A DNA stretch of 45,898 nucleotides from DUZB01 sp964407525 (GTDB lineage Bacteria; Desulfobacterota; DSM-4660; Desulfatiglandales; Desulfatiglandaceae): NCBI GenBank assembly GCA_964407525.1, contig CAYOWC010000011.1, positions 1 to 45,898 on the forward strand, in the 5' to 3' direction. The notes under the pieces are model-generated. The model ran no database searches. It saw only the letters and a program-made list of their open reading frames with translations, and had not been told where the DNA came from. The translations under genes were made by a program, and so were the position numbers. Shown one piece after another: positions 24,672 through 33,523 of the stretch; the first letter of the stretch is position 1, and each line of letters begins with the position of its first letter.

Positions 24672-25923
24672 ATGGACCAATGATAACGATTTGAAGCAGA
24701 ACGACCCACAGATCTACGATGCTATTCAGAGAGAAATTCTAAGAGAAAAACAAAATCTTTTAATGATTGCATCTGAGAACTATGCGAGCAGGGCCGTAAT
24801 CGAAGCACAAGCCAGTGTCATGACCAATAAGTATGCGGAAGGATACCCTGGTGCGAGGTATTACGGGGGATGCGAATTTGTTGACATAGCTGAAAACCTG
24901 GCGCTCGACCGGGTCAAAGAATTATTTGGGGCAGAGTATGCCAATGTTCAGCCCCATTCCGGCAGCCAGGCCAACATGGCGGTATATTTTTCTTTTCTTA
25001 ATCCGGGTGATGTTATTTTGGGAATGGATCTCTCTCATGGAGGACATTTGACCCATGGGAGCCGCGTGAATTTTTCAGGAAAGCTTTTCAAAAGCGTTTT
25101 CTACGGCCTGAATTCCAAAACCGGGAAAATTGATTATGATCAGGTAGCCGATCTGGCAAAGAAACACAAACCAAAAATAATCGTTGCTGGCGCCAGTGCC
25201 TATCCACGCCTGATAGATTTTTCAAGGTTCAAAGAAATCGCCCGGGAACATGGGGCGTATTTGATGGTAGACATGGCCCACATCGCGGGCCTTGTTGCAG
25301 CGGGCTTACATCCTACGCCTGTGGGAATAGCAGATTTCGTTACTTCAACAACCCACAAAACCCTAAGGGGCCCAAGGGGCGGCCTGATTCTGGCTTCGAA
25401 AGAATACGGAACAAAAATTGACAAAAGTGTCTTCCCGGGAATTCAGGGAGGGCCTCTCATGCACGTTATTGCTGCCAAGGCGGTGGCGTTTGGAGAAGCA
25501 CTTCACAAGGAATTTATAACCTATCAGCGGCAGGTTATCCTCAATGCGAAAGTACTTGGAGAAGCGTTGAAAACGTATGGCTTTGACCTTGTTTCGGGGG
25601 GAACGGACAATCACTTGCTTCTGGTCGACCTTACTGAAAATGGGATAACGGGCATGGTTGCTGAAAACAGCCTTGTATCTTCGGGAATTGTGGTCAATAA
25701 AAATACTATTCCCTTTGACAAAAGGGGTCCCCAGGTAACCAGTGGGTTGCGCCTTGGAACCCCGGCATTGACAACCCGTGGAATGAAGGAACCGGAGATC
25801 AGAGAGATTGCTGGTTTTATTCGAGATGTATTAGAAAATCCCGCATCAGAAACCGTCAGAGATCGTGTACGAGGTAAAGTCTCCGAACTCTGCGAAACCT
25901 TCCCCATCTACTCTCAATACTGA
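24658..25923 (+). CDS. glyA: Serine hydroxymethyltransferase
   Basis: PLP enzyme of 421 residues that converts serine and tetrahydrofolate to glycine and methylene-tetrahydrofolate. Motifs are LLMIASENYAS, the tyrosine-rich EGYPGARYYGGCEFVD, and the Schiff-base Lys in TTHKTLRGPRGG. The TTG at 24658 has GAGG ten bases upstream, a better spacing than the TTG at 24649. It overlaps rpiB by 14 bases. Confidence 0.96.
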   Translation: MTYSKWTNDNDLKQNDPQIYDAIQREILREKQNLLMIASENYASRAVIEAQASVMTNKYAEGYPGARYYGGCEFVDIAENLALDRVKELFGAEYANVQPHSGSQANMAVYFSFLNPGDVILGMDLSHGGHLTHGSRVNFSGKLFKSVFYGLNSKTGKIDYDQVADLAKKHKPKIIVAGASAYPRLIDFSRFKEIAREHGAYLMVDMAHIAGLVAAGLHPTPVGIADFVTSTTHKTLRGPRGGLILASKEYGTKIDKSVFPGIQGGPLMHVIAAKAVAFGEALHKEFITYQRQVILNAKVLGEALKTYGFDLVSGGTDNHLLLVDLTENGITGMVAENSLVSSGIVVNKNTIPFDKRGPQVTSGLRLGTPALTTRGMKEPEIREIAGFIRDVLENPASETVRDRVRGKVSELCETFPIYSQY

Positions 25924-25932
25924 GGATCTGAA

Positions 25933-26379
25933 TTGACAAGACCATCCTGGAACGAATATTTCATGTCACTGGCTGAGATGGTGGCAAGCAGGTCAACCTG
26001 CATCAGACGATCGGTGGGCGCTTTGCTTGTGAAAGAGAGACGCGTCTTGGGGACCGGGTACAATGGTGCTCCGGCAGGCCTCAAACACTGTGAAGAAACC
26101 GGCTGTCTCAGAGAGAATTCATCAATTCCATCGGGTACCAGACATGAATTATGCCGGGGACTTCATGCAGAACAGAATGTCATTATTCAAGCTGCATATT
26201 ATGGTATATCCATTCAAAATTCGACCCTTTACTGTACGAATAAGCCTTGCGTTATCTGTTCAAAAATGCTGATTAATGCAGGGATAAAAGAAATATTTTA
26301 CAAAGATGGATATGATGACGCACTGGCGGACGAAATGTTAACGGAGGCAGGTATTCGGATTGAGAGGTTTGTCCCATGA
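25933..26379 (+). CDS. comEB: dCMP deaminase (ComEB-like)
   Basis: Zinc-dependent cytidine/deoxycytidylate deaminase of 148 residues. The zinc site is HAEQN (His and catalytic Glu) plus PCVICSKM. It makes dUMP for dTMP synthesis. The TTG start follows GAGG at a good distance. It ends overlapping the nrdR ATG by 4 bases. Placement between glyA and nrdR matches the usual delta-proteobacterial order. Confidence 0.93.
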   Translation: MTRPSWNEYFMSLAEMVASRSTCIRRSVGALLVKERRVLGTGYNGAPAGLKHCEETGCLRENSSIPSGTRHELCRGLHAEQNVIIQAAYYGISIQNSTLYCTNKPCVICSKMLINAGIKEIFYKDGYDDALADEMLTEAGIRIERFVP

Positions 26380-26830
26380 AGTGTCCATTCTGTAGCAAAA
26401 TTGATAACAAGGTGATCGATTCCCGATTGAGCAAAGATGGCAGAACAATCCGACGAAGAAGAGAGTGCATTGCATGTAAGAGAAGATTTACCACCTATGA
26501 AAAACTTGAAGATGTTCTCCCGCTCGTTGTCAAAAAAGACGGACGACGTGAACCTTTTAACCGGCAGAAAATTATCTTAGGAATACGGAATGCCTGCCAA
26601 AAGAGGCCTGTAAGTTCTTCGAGAATTGAAGAATTCACCGATGCCATGGAATCTCACTTCCAGGATCTTGGTAAAAAAGAAATTGACAGTTCGGAAGTCG
26701 GTGAAATGGTCATAAATACCCTTCGGGAATGGGATGAAGTTGCCTATGTCAGGTTTGCATCTGTGTATAGACAATTCAAAGATATCAAAGAGTTTATGGC
26801 AGAACTTGAAGATATACTTAAGGCTAAACG
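26376..26830 (+). CDS. nrdR: Transcriptional repressor NrdR (3' end in gap)
   Basis: The first 151 residues are visible of a protein usually 150-160 long. An N-terminal zinc ribbon (MKCPFCSK, ECIACKRRFTTYE) is followed by an ATP-cone domain (VVKKDGRREPFNRQKI). NrdR represses ribonucleotide reductase genes when dATP is high. The coding sequence enters the 100-N gap at 26831, so the stop is not seen. No NrdR box was noted in the window. Confidence 0.95.
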
Positions 26831-26930
26831 NNNNNNNNNNNNNNNNNNNNNNNNNNNNNNNNNNNNNNNNNNNNNNNNNNNNNNNNNNNNNNNNNNNNNN
26901 NNNNNNNNNNNNNNNNNNNNNNNNNNNNNN
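26831..26930. other. Assembly gap (100 N)
   Basis: Exactly 100 N. It hides the nrdR stop and the first codons (about 15-25) of ribD. Confidence 0.98.
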
Positions 26931-28018
26931 TTGCCTTGGCTGAGGCAAGAAAAGCCACTGGTCGAACATCTCCGAACCCGGCTGTTGGCGCTCTGATTGT
27001 AAAAGATGACCGGATTCTGTCCAGAGGATATCACAAAAAGGCAGGTCTGCCCCATGCTGAAGTAGAAGCGCTTAAAAAAGTTGGAGGATTCTGTCCTGGT
27101 GCAACCCTCTATGTTACCCTGGAACCCTGCAATCATACTGGAAAGACTCCCCCCTGTACAGAATCCATTCTTCAAGCAAAAATCGCAAGAGTGGTTGTAG
27201 GCGCCATGGATCCAAATCCGGGGGTCAAAGGCGGAGGGTGCGGATTTTTAGCGAAAAAAGGTCTTGAGGTTAAAAGTGGTATCCTGGAAAAGGCCTGCCG
27301 GAATCTTAATGAGGATTTTTTCACCTTTATAACGACGGGAAAGCCTTTTGTGATTGCCAAATCAGCACAGACGCTGGATGGATGGATTGCCACTTCTCTA
27401 AAGGATTCCAAATGGATAACCAACGAAAAATCGAGGCGTTTTGTCCACAACTTGAGAGATCGTGTGGACGTCATCATGGTTGGGGTAGGAACTGTAGTTG
27501 CTGACAATCCTTCTTTAACCACCCGATTGAAAAATAAAAAAGGAAAAAATCCTCTCCGGGTTATTCTTGACACCCATTTGAGAACGCCCCTTGAAGCAGG
27601 AATACTCAATGATGAATTTCCCGACAGAACCCTCCTGGTGGTCGGTGAAGATGAAACGGGTGAAAAACTCGAGCGGATCCGAGAAAAAGGTATTTCTATT
27701 CTCCCGTGCCCAACGAAGAACAATCACCTTGACCTGAAAAAACTGATGGTGAGGCTGGGTCAGATGTCCATCATGAGTCTCCTTGTGGAAGGAGGGTCGG
27801 TCGTTTTAGGAACCATGATCCGCGAACAGCTTGTTGATAAATTCCATATTTTCAAGGCGCCGAAAATACTTGGAGGAAATGATGGCATCCCCATGGCCGC
27901 TGGTCCCGGAGTAAAATACATGCGGGACTGTACAACACTTGAAAATGTGGAGTACAGGAGGCTTGGAGAGGATATGCTCGTTACGGGTTATCCTGTATAC
28001 TCTCGGGAAGATCGGTAA
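26931..28018 (+). CDS. ribD: Riboflavin biosynthesis deaminase/reductase RibD (5' end in gap)
   Basis: Bifunctional enzyme for the second and third steps of riboflavin synthesis, about 361 visible residues. The deaminase domain has zinc ligands in PHAEVEAL and LEPCNHTGKTPPCTES; the reductase domain begins near KPFVIAKSAQTLDGWIA and has GVGTVVADNPSLTTR and LLVEGGSVV. The reading frame is open right up to the gap, where LAEARK aligns with residue about 15-20 of RibD, so the start is missing. The gene overlaps the convergent pnp gene by 38 bases. The usual partners ribE, ribBA and ribH do not follow. Confidence 0.94.
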
Positions 28019-28817
28019 TAATTTTTTCCCAGAGATTGGAAAGGGTAGGGCCTGCTTTTTTTGAAGCTTCCACAACATCCTCGATGGTCGTACTGCCCAT
28101 GCAGTCAGGAATATTCACATTGGTGACGACCACGATGGCCAGTGTTTTTATACCACAGTGCGCGGCCACAATGGCCTGGGAAACCGTTGACATACCCACT
28201 GCATCTGCTCCGATTATCCTCAAAAAGCGGGTTTCTGCCGGTGTTTCAAGGGACGGACCGGGTACGCCCACATAGACCCCCTCTCGGATAAACAGTCCCG
28301 ATTTCATAGCTTTTTCTCTCGCTAATTCGATCAAATCCGGATCATATACCTGGCTCATGTCTGGAAAACGTGGACCGAATTCATCCAGGTTGGGTCCTGC
28401 GAGTGGATTGTTTCCTTTCAGATTGATATGATCGGTGACAATCATCAGATCCCCCGTTTTGAACGAAGGATTCAATCCACCTGCAGCACTGGACATGAGG
28501 AAGGTTTTTACCCCCAATAAGGCCATGACGCGCACGGGGAATGTCACTTCCTGGGGAGAATACCCTTCATATAAATGAAAACGTCCTTCCATCGCTATTG
28601 TGGGCCTGTTGCCGAATTTTCCCACCACCAAAGTACCCTCATGTCCTTCCACGGTAGATTTGGGGAAATGGGGTATCTCTTCGTAGGGTATCCTGAAATC
28701 GGCGGTGACTTTTTCCGTAACGGAGCCAAGTCCGGTGCCCGTTATCATCCCGACTTCCGGCGAGGCACTCATCCTGGAAGCAAGGAAATCAGCGGTTTCT
28801 TTTATCTTTGAAAGCAT
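27981..28817 (-). CDS. Purine-nucleoside phosphorylase
   Basis: Trimeric-type (PNP/MTAP family) phosphorylase of 278 residues. Motifs are the phosphate-binding GTGLGSVTEKV, MEGRFHLYEGYSPQEVTFP, SSAAGGLN, TDHINLKGNNPLAGPN and the purine-binding GVPGPSLETPAETRF. It cleaves purine nucleosides for salvage. It is convergent with ribD and overlaps its 3' end. Together with adenine deaminase at 31.8 kb it gives a purine salvage route. Confidence 0.93.
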   Translation of the reverse strand: MLSKIKETADFLASRMSASPEVGMITGTGLGSVTEKVTADFRIPYEEIPHFPKSTVEGHEGTLVVGKFGNRPTIAMEGRFHLYEGYSPQEVTFPVRVMALLGVKTFLMSSAAGGLNPSFKTGDLMIVTDHINLKGNNPLAGPNLDEFGPRFPDMSQVYDPDLIELAREKAMKSGLFIREGVYVGVPGPSLETPAETRFLRIIGADAVGMSTVSQAIVAAHCGIKTLAIVVVTNVNIPDCMGSTTIEDVVEASKKAGPTLSNLWEKIITDLPESIQDNP

Positions 28818-28941
28818 CTTCTATCCTCAGATTTGAGATAAGTTTTATTCGCCAATATAGCATCTTTTTCGTAGGAAATCCCGTGTTTTCATTTGCGAGG
28901 GTGGAATCACTTTTTGATTGCATCCGAGTTCGTGTTTATCC

Positions 28942-28965
28942 TTGACCTGTAGTGTACTCTACGGT
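28942..28965 (+). promoter_or_regulatory. Possible MerR-type operator/promoter
   Basis: TTGACC is followed by the near-palindrome CTGTAG-TGTACT-CTACGG, which resembles the dyads that MerR-family regulators bind between -35 and -10. A good -10 at 19-base spacing is not seen, so this is a weak call. It lies about 50-75 bases upstream of the PHP gene. Confidence 0.25.
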
Positions 28966-29016
28966 AGGTTTGACAAAATTTTATTCTGAAATTGAAGAAG
29001 GAACTGATAATATACT

Positions 29017-29910
29017 ATGAAAATAGATTTGCATATCCACTCAAAAGATTGCTCGGATGGAAAGATGCCTCTGTCGCAGATATTTATTGAAGCTAATAAA
29101 CGAGGTATCGATCTCATCTCGATTACTGACCACGACAATATAGACTGCCAGGAATCCGCCGCAACGCTGGCGCTGGAAAACGGTATGGATTATCTGACCG
29201 GTGTGGAATTGAACATCTCTTTTCCCCATCCTGCGTACAGAAATGGAAAACCCGCGTCTCTTGACGTTCTTGGTTATGGATACGATAGTAAAAACAATGA
29301 ACTATCTATGAAACTTAACGAAATACGTGAATATCGTCGCAGCAGGGCGGAAAAAATTCTTGAAAAGTTGAATCAAGCATTTGTAGAGGAAGGACTGGAT
29401 GTGTTTACGAAGCGGGATATGGAAGCAATCGAAGAACGGGTAGAAGGTTCTATCGGGAGGCCCCATATCGCTGCTTATCTCGTGGAAAAAGGGATCGTTT
29501 CCAGCAGACAGGAAGCATTTGACACCTATCTGGTGAAATGCAATATTCCAAAACTGCCCCTTTCCCTGGAGGAGGCATCGAATCTCATTCGGGGGGCCGG
29601 GGGAAAGTTGTTTTTAGCCCACCCTGATGATCCAAACGGTACATCTCTCAGGGCCTTTACTTCGGATATTGAGGAACAGCAGCGTATCATAAAGGAGACG
29701 ATGCTTTCCTTTCTGGACGGGATTGAATGCTGGCATTTCAGACATCCTCCTGAAACTGTGGCTTCCTACTCACTATTTGCGGAAAAAGAAAAGCTCCTCA
29801 TATCTGGGGGATCTGATTGTCACCAGGATCCCGTCGTCATGGGGGAAGTGAATATTCCATCCTGGGTGGCAGAACAGTTTGCTGAGGATATAAACATTGC
29901 CCAAAAATGA
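29017..29910 (+). CDS. PHP-domain phosphoesterase
   Basis: PHP-family metal-dependent phosphoesterase of 297 residues, similar to the YciV/TrpH group (3',5'-nucleoside bisphosphate phosphatases). Metal ligands appear in IDLHIHSKDCSDG, ISITDHDN, LFLAHPDDP and SGGSDCHQDP. Compared with the short PHP enzymes it has the usual inserted helical region (about 100-170). Its last 14 bases overlap the next gene, so the two are co-translated. Confidence 0.88.
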   Translation: MKIDLHIHSKDCSDGKMPLSQIFIEANKRGIDLISITDHDNIDCQESAATLALENGMDYLTGVELNISFPHPAYRNGKPASLDVLGYGYDSKNNELSMKLNEIREYRRSRAEKILEKLNQAFVEEGLDVFTKRDMEAIEERVEGSIGRPHIAAYLVEKGIVSSRQEAFDTYLVKCNIPKLPLSLEEASNLIRGAGGKLFLAHPDDPNGTSLRAFTSDIEEQQRIIKETMLSFLDGIECWHFRHPPETVASYSLFAEKEKLLISGGSDCHQDPVVMGEVNIPSWVAEQFAEDINIAQK

Positions 29911-30904
29911 ACTAATCAACAATCTTCAAGAGCCTGCAGCGCTTCCCGAACCGACGAACCGTGTGTCCGTTGTACAAACCCATATTTCCATCGTTTTTAT
30001 TGCCGATGACTTTGTGTATAAAGTGAAAAAAGCGGTTGATTTCGGCTTTCTGGATTTTTCTACCCTCCAAAAAAGGGAGTTTTTCTGTCATCAGGAAGTA
30101 GAACTGAACAGAAGGCTTTCCACGGACATATACCTGGATGTTTTGCCCATAAAAATGGACGGAGGGAAATATACACTCAGGCCCGTCGCGGGTGAAACCG
30201 TGGAATTTGCCGTCAAAATGAAACGGATCCCAGATCATTTCCTGATGAAAACCGTGTTCGAAAAAGGGCAGGTTACAAAACCATATCTTGAGGAAATAGC
30301 AAGTGTTCTGGCAGAATTTCACAGAAAAGCTTTAAGCAATGAAGAGATTGAAGAATTCGGACTGCCCCAACGTTTCAAAGTCAACACGGACGAAAATTTC
30401 GACCAGGTTGAACCCTATATTGGGAAAACTATCTCAAAGACCGATTTCGAGGACATCTCTCGATGGACAGCAGATTTTTTTTCGGCAAACGACGCTCTTT
30501 TCAAGGAAAGAATACAGACGGGAAGAATCAAAGATTGTCATGGAGACCTCCACATGGAGCACATATGCCTGATGGAGGGGCTTCCGATTATCGATTGTAT
30601 AGAATTCAATGAGCGTTTTCGCTATAGTGATACAGTGGCGGATATTGCTTTTCTGCTCATGGATCTGGAATATCATGGTGGAGAGGAACTTGCAGAGACG
30701 CTTTGGAATGCCTATAAAAGCCGGGCGGAGGAACATGAAGTAGATGACCTGCTTGTTTTTTACAAGGTTTACCGGGCGTTTGTACGAGGTAAGGTAAACA
30801 GCTTTCAACTGGGTGATCCGTCCATTGACAGCAAAAAGAAGGCCGTAGCTGTAGAGACGGCACAGAAGTATTTTGAATTGGCCCGATCATACATCCGGCC
30901 TTGA
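29897..30904 (+). CDS. Aminoglycoside-phosphotransferase-fold kinase
   Basis: Kinase-like protein of 335 residues with the APH fold. It has the catalytic loop DCHGDLHMEHICL (HGDLHxxH type) followed by the metal-binding DCIEFNERFRYSDTVADIAF. The closest known architecture is the two-domain family in which this APH domain is fused to an AAA_33-type P-loop kinase. Here the P-loop part is a separate gene 276 bases downstream. The substrate is unknown; antibiotic resistance should not be assumed from the family name. Confidence 0.85.
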   Translation: MPKNELINNLQEPAALPEPTNRVSVVQTHISIVFIADDFVYKVKKAVDFGFLDFSTLQKREFFCHQEVELNRRLSTDIYLDVLPIKMDGGKYTLRPVAGETVEFAVKMKRIPDHFLMKTVFEKGQVTKPYLEEIASVLAEFHRKALSNEEIEEFGLPQRFKVNTDENFDQVEPYIGKTISKTDFEDISRWTADFFSANDALFKERIQTGRIKDCHGDLHMEHICLMEGLPIIDCIEFNERFRYSDTVADIAFLLMDLEYHGGEELAETLWNAYKSRAEEHEVDDLLVFYKVYRAFVRGKVNSFQLGDPSIDSKKKAVAVETAQKYFELARSYIRP

Positions 30905-30971
30905 TAACCTGGGGCATCGCGGATTAGCGTGATAGTCAAGTTTGGCCTCAGATAGACTTCGTTACAGGCAT

Positions 30972-31110
30972 CAGGTGTCAGGTTTCAGGTGTCAGGAAAA
31001 CCCTTAATAGTATTCGAGATATTAAGTGTAATAGCATATAATTACGCTGAATGTGATTACAAATACGGAATCGTGGGTATCAAATACTGACACCCGAAAC
31101 CTGACACCTG
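30972..31110. repeat. 139-bp element with 24-bp terminal inverted repeats
   Basis: The left end is CAGGTGTCAGG-TTTCAGGTGTCAG (split here for length) and the right end is its complement with one mismatch, around an AT-rich interior of about 90 bases with no gene. It looks like a small non-autonomous inverted-repeat element. It lies between the APH-like and P-loop kinase genes. Confidence 0.75.
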
Positions 31111-31180
31111 GGGTCCTGAAATGCTAATTTTTCACATTAATCCATAAAGAGCCAATAACCTTTATCAACGGAGCAAGTTT

Positions 31181-31783
31181 ATGAAAGAACCTTTTGTGGA
31201 TTTTATACGTAAAGAACTGGGGCCTGAAACCGTATTAATCGCTTGTGGTCTGCCCGCATCCTATAAGACGGAAACAACGGAGGTCATTGCGGATTTGAAG
31301 GGATACAAGATCCTCAGGTCTGATCTGATCCGACTTGAAGTGCTCAAAGGCGAAGATATTTTTGATGAAAAAGTCGCTTCCAGCATGAATAAACGAACGC
31401 TTGTTTACGATGAAATGTTCAGAATGGCGGACGAACTTGCCGGGAAAGGGCAGGGCATTATCCTGGATGCCACGTTTGTAACTCAGAGTCTGAGGCAAAG
31501 GGCTGCTGAAGTCGCCGCCAGGTATGGGAAAACGTTTATCATCCAGCAAACCCAGTGCCCGAAAGAGATATCTCTCGAAAGGATATCCAAGAGAACAAAA
31601 GAAAACTATGAATCCAATGCACTCACCGAACAGGCATATACCAACAATGTGAATAAATTCGAACCGGTGGACCTGGTAAATCTCAAAACCCGTTTTCCGG
31701 ATCTCAATATTGTGCACCTCGTCGTGGACACCTCGTCAAATCGTACGGAAGATTGGTCTGTAATCGGGAAAATCACACGATAG
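31181..31783 (+). CDS. P-loop kinase (AAA_33-like)
   Basis: Protein of 200 residues similar to the P-loop kinase half of the APH/AAA_33 fusion family. The Walker A motif is degenerate: GLPASYKTET in place of GxPGSGKST, keeping Lys and Thr but losing the central glycines. Other conserved parts are the LRSDLIR helix (about 45), ILDATFVTQSLRQRA and the lid region ERISKRTKE. It is probably an ATP-dependent kinase with an altered phosphate loop, or one whose activity is lost. Adenine deaminase begins 9 bases after its stop. Confidence 0.8.
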   Translation: MKEPFVDFIRKELGPETVLIACGLPASYKTETTEVIADLKGYKILRSDLIRLEVLKGEDIFDEKVASSMNKRTLVYDEMFRMADELAGKGQGIILDATFVTQSLRQRAAEVAARYGKTFIIQQTQCPKEISLERISKRTKENYESNALTEQAYTNNVNKFEPVDLVNLKTRFPDLNIVHLVVDTSSNRTEDWSVIGKITR

Positions 31784-31792
31784 CAAAGGGAT

Positions 31793-33514
31793 ATGGACAC
31801 TTTAAAAAAGAGAATTCTTACTGCAAGAAGGGAAATTCCAGCCGACCTTGTGCTTAAAGGCGGCAGCGTGGTGAATATCTTTTCCACGGGAATCGCGAAA
31901 GCCGACGTAGCCATATGTGACGGGGTTATTGCAGGAATAGGTCCCGAGTACCATGGGAAAGAAGAAGTGGAAGTGGAGGGAAAGTGGCTTGTTCCAGGAC
32001 TGATTGACGGGCATATTCACGTAGAGAGCAGCATGCTGGTTCCATCTGAACTCGCCCGAGCGCTTCTGATCCATGGAACGACCACTATTGTATCCGATCC
32101 ACACGAAATAGCCAATGTTCATGGAATTGATGGAATTCGCTTCATGATCCACGATTCTGAATCCATTCCTTTCGATATATATTTCATGGCCCCTTCCTGT
32201 GTTCCCGCTACCCATCTGGAAACAGCGGGAGCAAATTTGAAGGCGGAAGATCTTGCCGTATTGAAAGATGAGCCCCGCATCCTGGGCCTGGCGGAGGTTA
32301 TGAATTTCCCCGGAGTCCTTTTTGCGGACGAGCAAGTCCTGGAAAAAATCCGAAGTTTCGAAGGGCGGGTTATCGACGGCCATTCACCGCTTCTGAGTGG
32401 TTATGACCTGCAGGCCTATCTGTCTGCCGGCATTGGGTCAGATCACGAATGCATGAAGCGATCGGAAGCCTTGGAGAAGATGGAAAGCGGCATGATGATC
32501 ATGATCCGAGAGGGAACCTCTGCAAAAAATCTGGAAGACCTACTGCCACTGGTAAATGAAAGAAACCAGGACCGTTTCTGTTTCGTATCAGACGATCTGC
32601 ACGTGGAAGATATCCAGTCCAGGGGGCATCTGGATTTTGTTCTTAAAAAATCTGTTCAACTTGGCCTTGATCCAGTTGCAGCCCTCCGGCTTGCCACCAT
32701 CAATCCGGCGAACTATTTTGGGTTGAAAAATAGAGGAGCCCTTGCGCCGGGGAGGCAAGCGGATATTGTTGTTTTGAACGATCTAAGGGCTTTTGAGATC
32801 GATGCAGTATATAAAAATGGGAAGGTTGCTGTTCGCAAAGGAGAACTTATCGATTTTCCGAATACAGCATCTGATCACAGAATAAGCCTTTCAAAGTCCA
32901 TGAATATGGCTGAGGTTACACCTGAAAGCTTTGCCATTAAACATCCTGGGGGGAAAGCACGCGTAATAAACCTGGTTCCCGATCAAATTGTAACGGTCAT
33001 GTCCCGTGAGTCTGTTCGGGCCGATAATGGATTTGTTCAGGCCGATACGGTGTCCGACATCCTCAAAATCGCTGTTGTGGAAAGACACAAGGGAACAGGC
33101 AATATCGGACTTGGTCTTGTCAGGGGTTTTGGATTGAAAAGTGGCGCTATCGCCTCATCCGTAGCCCACGATTCCCATAATATTATTGTTGTGGGGGGCA
33201 ATGACATTGCTATCTGTGGCGCGGTTCAAGCAGTAAATCGTATGGGGGGCGGAATTGCCGTCTTTTCTGAAAATGGTTTGCTCGCATCTGTCCCCCTTGA
33301 GATAGCGGGTCTCATGTCCTCCAAACCATTACAGACTGTTGCTCAGCAACTTGAAAAGGCGAAATTGACGGCACGCGATTTGGGTTGTACAAGCAATGAT
33401 CCTTTTATGGCTCTTTCCTTTTTAGCCCTTCCTGTAATCCCAGAATTAAAACTTACCGACAGGGGATTGGTTGATGTAAACAGATTTGATTTTGTACCCC
33501 TGTTTATAAAATAG
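31793..33514 (+). CDS. ade: Adenine deaminase
   Basis: Amidohydrolase of 573 residues, the usual length for the Ade family. It converts adenine to hypoxanthine. Metal ligands are in PGLIDGHIHVESSM, with SDPHEIANV, DGHSPLLSG and VSDDLHVEDI, and the C-terminal adenine deaminase domain has VAHDSHNIIVVGGND. It starts 9 bases after the P-loop kinase and ends 9 bases before nadK, so it is part of a run of co-directional genes. Confidence 0.95.
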   Translation: MDTLKKRILTARREIPADLVLKGGSVVNIFSTGIAKADVAICDGVIAGIGPEYHGKEEVEVEGKWLVPGLIDGHIHVESSMLVPSELARALLIHGTTTIVSDPHEIANVHGIDGIRFMIHDSESIPFDIYFMAPSCVPATHLETAGANLKAEDLAVLKDEPRILGLAEVMNFPGVLFADEQVLEKIRSFEGRVIDGHSPLLSGYDLQAYLSAGIGSDHECMKRSEALEKMESGMMIMIREGTSAKNLEDLLPLVNERNQDRFCFVSDDLHVEDIQSRGHLDFVLKKSVQLGLDPVAALRLATINPANYFGLKNRGALAPGRQADIVVLNDLRAFEIDAVYKNGKVAVRKGELIDFPNTASDHRISLSKSMNMAEVTPESFAIKHPGGKARVINLVPDQIVTVMSRESVRADNGFVQADTVSDILKIAVVERHKGTGNIGLGLVRGFGLKSGAIASSVAHDSHNIIVVGGNDIAICGAVQAVNRMGGGIAVFSENGLLASVPLEIAGLMSSKPLQTVAQQLEKAKLTARDLGCTSNDPFMALSFLALPVIPELKLTDRGLVDVNRFDFVPLFIK

Positions 33515-33523
33515 AGAAGTTTC

